Shown here in pieces: positions 63,424 to 64,000 of a stretch of DNA of 64,000 nucleotides (positions are counted from its first letter, which is position 1; every line of letters begins with the position of its first letter). The position numbers and the translations under genes are program-made. The notes beneath the pieces were generated by a model. It was not told where the DNA came from, ran no database searches, and was given only the letters and a program-made list of their open reading frames with translations. Source of the DNA: Tribonema minus. Taxonomy: Eukaryota; Sar; Xanthophyceae; Tribonematales; Tribonemataceae. The DNA lies in assembly GCA_017506865.1 (NCBI GenBank), contig JAFCMP010000031.1, positions 186,001-250,000 on the forward strand. The letters run 5' to 3'.

Positions 63424-64000
63424 CTGCGCGCGACGAGCAGCGTTGCCATCAGTTGCACGTCGTGTACCCCATGCAAATGTCACGTGATGACTGTGAGAAG
63501 TGGCGTGATACTGGGGCGACGTCGCCTCGTCAAGCTGCCCCGCCCCCATGTAGTGGCGGCCGAGCGCGGACCACGCCCACGACGCCTGCGCGCTCGCGGC
63601 GGCGCTGGTTGCGCGCGATGACTGATGACCGGAAAGCGCGGCGTCGCCGTCAGTCGTGCGTCGCGTAGCAAGCACGAGTGCCATATGATGACCGTTCACA
63701 GTGGCGCGATGCTGGGGCAACGCTGCCTTCCTCGCCTGCAATGCGCGCATGAAGTGTCGATCAAGCGTGGCGCATGCCATGATGCCTGTGCGCTCGCGGC
63801 GTCGCTGGCTGCGTGCGATGAGCGATGCGCGCAGCCGCCGCCGTCGGCTGTGCGCCGCGTACCGCGCGCAAGTGTTGTGAAGTGGCTGTGATGAGTGGCG
63901 TTGATACCGATGCGACTTTGCCGCGTCTACCTGCACCGCCGTCCGCATGACGAGCGGCCTGAGGCCGTGATGGCTGCGCGCTTGCGGCGGCGGCGCTGGC
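63240..64000 (-). repeat. Tandem array of a TPR exon and its flanking intron
   Basis: The exon boundary word ccagcg recurs at 63423, 63608, 63808 and 63999, giving spacings of 185, 200 and 191 bases. Copies 1 and 2 share a nearly identical exon core (WSALGRHYMGAGQL). Copy 2 has AA where copy 1 has the AG acceptor, so it is probably not spliced. Copies 3 and 4 are more diverged. The array reaches the window edge and may be longer. Confidence 0.8.

Overview
The window is GC-rich nuclear DNA from a eukaryote, probably a unicellular alga or related protist. Its genes have many spliced exons with codon phases that agree across long models. Proteins are rich in Ala, Gly and Arg homopolymers, splice donors are often GTGCG-type, and short TTAGGG-like tracts lie inside introns. 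One gene carries a degenerate response-regulator receiver domain, which suits an algal or protist lineage better than an animal. A haptophyte-like alga is my best guess, not a demonstrated identity. I saw no reverse transcriptase, transposase, capsid gene, CRISPR array, rRNA gene or confident tRNA.

Layout. (1) 1-7265, minus: 5' part of a large gene with a zinc-knuckle-like module and a WW domain, cut by the window edge. (2) 8087-10039, minus: a 305-residue coiled-coil protein whose C-terminal domain I do not recognise. (3) 10979-13041, plus: a membrane-anchored thioredoxin-fold-like protein. (4) 14520-25412 and 47055-56860: two arms of a roughly 10-kb inverted duplication, each with an OTU-type deubiquitinase gene (plus strand left, minus strand right) with UIM-like motifs. 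(5) The 21.6 kb between the arms holds PCNA (26586-30604, minus, complete) and a large plus-strand gene (34081-46273). That gene encodes about 2485 residues combining a pseudo-receiver domain, an NDRG-like alpha/beta hydrolase, IQ motifs, a coiled coil, a SAM domain and ankyrin repeats. (6) 57844 to the right edge, minus: a TPR protein resembling SKI3/TTC37, with a tandemly duplicated exon at its upstream end.

The genes do not form an operon or an evident pathway; this is ordinary eukaryotic gene order. The main structural event is the inverted duplication of the OTU locus. Its two copies differ in intron content, UIM exon number and frame integrity, while their 5' regions stay nearly identical. 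Coding calls rest on reading both strands, checking donor and acceptor sites and summing exon phases by hand. Intergenic stretches and small open frames without such support are described but not called genes.
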